From positions 1,116,001 through 1,180,000 of the forward strand of contig NZ_LT629971.1 in NCBI RefSeq assembly GCF_900108565.1: a stretch of 64,000 nucleotides of DNA. Direction: 5' to 3'. The position numbers and the translations under genes are program-made. Position 1 is the stretch's first letter; every line of letters begins with the position of its first letter. This stretch comes from Mycolicibacterium rutilum (GTDB taxonomy: Bacteria > Actinomycetota > Actinomycetes > Mycobacteriales > Mycobacteriaceae). Shown piece by piece: positions 63,800 to 64,000 of this stretch. Under the pieces are notes generated by a model, which was given only the letters and a program-made list of their open reading frames with translations, had not been told where the DNA came from and did not search any database.

Positions 63800-64000
63800 T
63801 CAGGCCGCTTCGCCGTCTGGTGGTGACGGTCCGCCGTGGTGGTCGGCGGGGCCAGCCCGGGTGGTCGTTTCGGTGTCGATCGGCGTTGTTGCTTCGGCAT
63901 CGTCGGGTGGGCGTAGGAGGAGTTCGGGGCGGTGGTGGTAGTTGAGGCGGGCTTGGCCGGTGTCCAGTCGGGGCGGGGGATGCCATTCGACGTCGTGGCG
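63800..64000 (-). CDS. DUF222/13E12-type HNH endonuclease family protein, C-terminal end
   Basis: 66 codons are visible, running off the window edge. The sequence HDVEWHPPPRLDTGQARLNY then HHRPELLLRPPDD is the C-terminal end of mycobacterial 13E12 repeat proteins (DUF222 plus HNH nuclease), followed by a short Pro/Thr-rich tail. Such genes are dispersed repeats in mycobacteria. Confidence 0.75.
   Translation of the reverse strand, partial: RHDVEWHPPPRLDTGQARLNYHHRPELLLRPPDDAEATTPIDTETTTRAGPADHHGGPSPPDGEAA

Overview
The window is high-GC DNA with many GTG starts and ATGA/GTGA start-stop overlaps. Its gene content points to a rapidly growing Mycobacterium (Mycolicibacterium type): an MmpS/MmpL pair under a TetR regulator, a HadA/HadB-like dehydratase, a close celA1 (GH6) homologue, DUF732 and proline-rich secreted proteins, an F420-dependent luciferase-like oxidoreductase, a heteromeric FadE pair and the end of a DUF222/13E12-type HNH protein. 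The genus is inferred; no rRNA is present.

Layout. 1-4856: an uncharacterised membrane signalling cluster. On the minus strand are a small soluble protein, a 4-TM protein, a membrane protein with a degenerate kinase-like end and a receiver-like protein that runs off the edge. A helical protein and a stand-alone LuxR-type HTH protein diverge from them. 4880-12467: a phosphonate cluster (PhnD-PhnC-double PhnE, alcohol dehydrogenase, PhnX-like hydrolase, FAD oxidoreductase, PhnZ-like HD oxygenase, GntR/HutC regulator) with two matching operator palindromes. 12601-23815: Old Yellow Enzyme, TspO-like protein, zinc ribbon, MpaB-type oxygenase, Tex, several membrane or secreted proteins, a phosphotransferase and a two-gene acyl-CoA dehydrogenase operon. 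23838-30011: two apparent deletion scars, each joining two divergent genes that have both lost their 5' ends, around an F420 enzyme, a lipoprotein, a 35-aa acidic peptide and celA1. 30040-34779: DUF421 protein, amino-acid-oxidase-like flavoprotein and a stress-type operon (formaldehyde dehydrogenase, PfpI, shortened HbpS-like protein, ABM monooxygenase, broken dps).

34968-40528: a metallophosphoesterase, then a Tn7-like tnsA-tnsB-tnsC operon plus an unknown fourth gene. Three direct repeats lie at the tnsA side. tnsB and tnsC each carry one frameshift. 40603-49546: dehydratase, DUF732 protein, a TetR regulon with three related 18-bp operators, FAD oxidase/DUF308, SDR/TetR, cupin, DUF202 pair, GNAT, and a divergent TetR/SDR pair around a long palindrome. 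49562-57842: a CsbD-catalase fusion, a D-aminoacylase-like amidohydrolase and MmpL-MmpS with a divergent TetR. 57852-64000: a NarL-type two-component system, an MFS carrier split by a nonsense codon, TenA, PfkB kinase, SurE, a truncated tRNA-Ala and the DUF222 protein end.

Broken genes are unusually frequent: gabD-like, gntR, ltrA and its neighbour, dps, tnsB, tnsC, the MFS gene and tRNA-Ala. Two of the frameshifts lie in C runs, so either real decay or assembly error is possible. Starts were chosen from visible Shine-Dalgarno (SD) sequences, overlaps and remembered family starts; no search was run.
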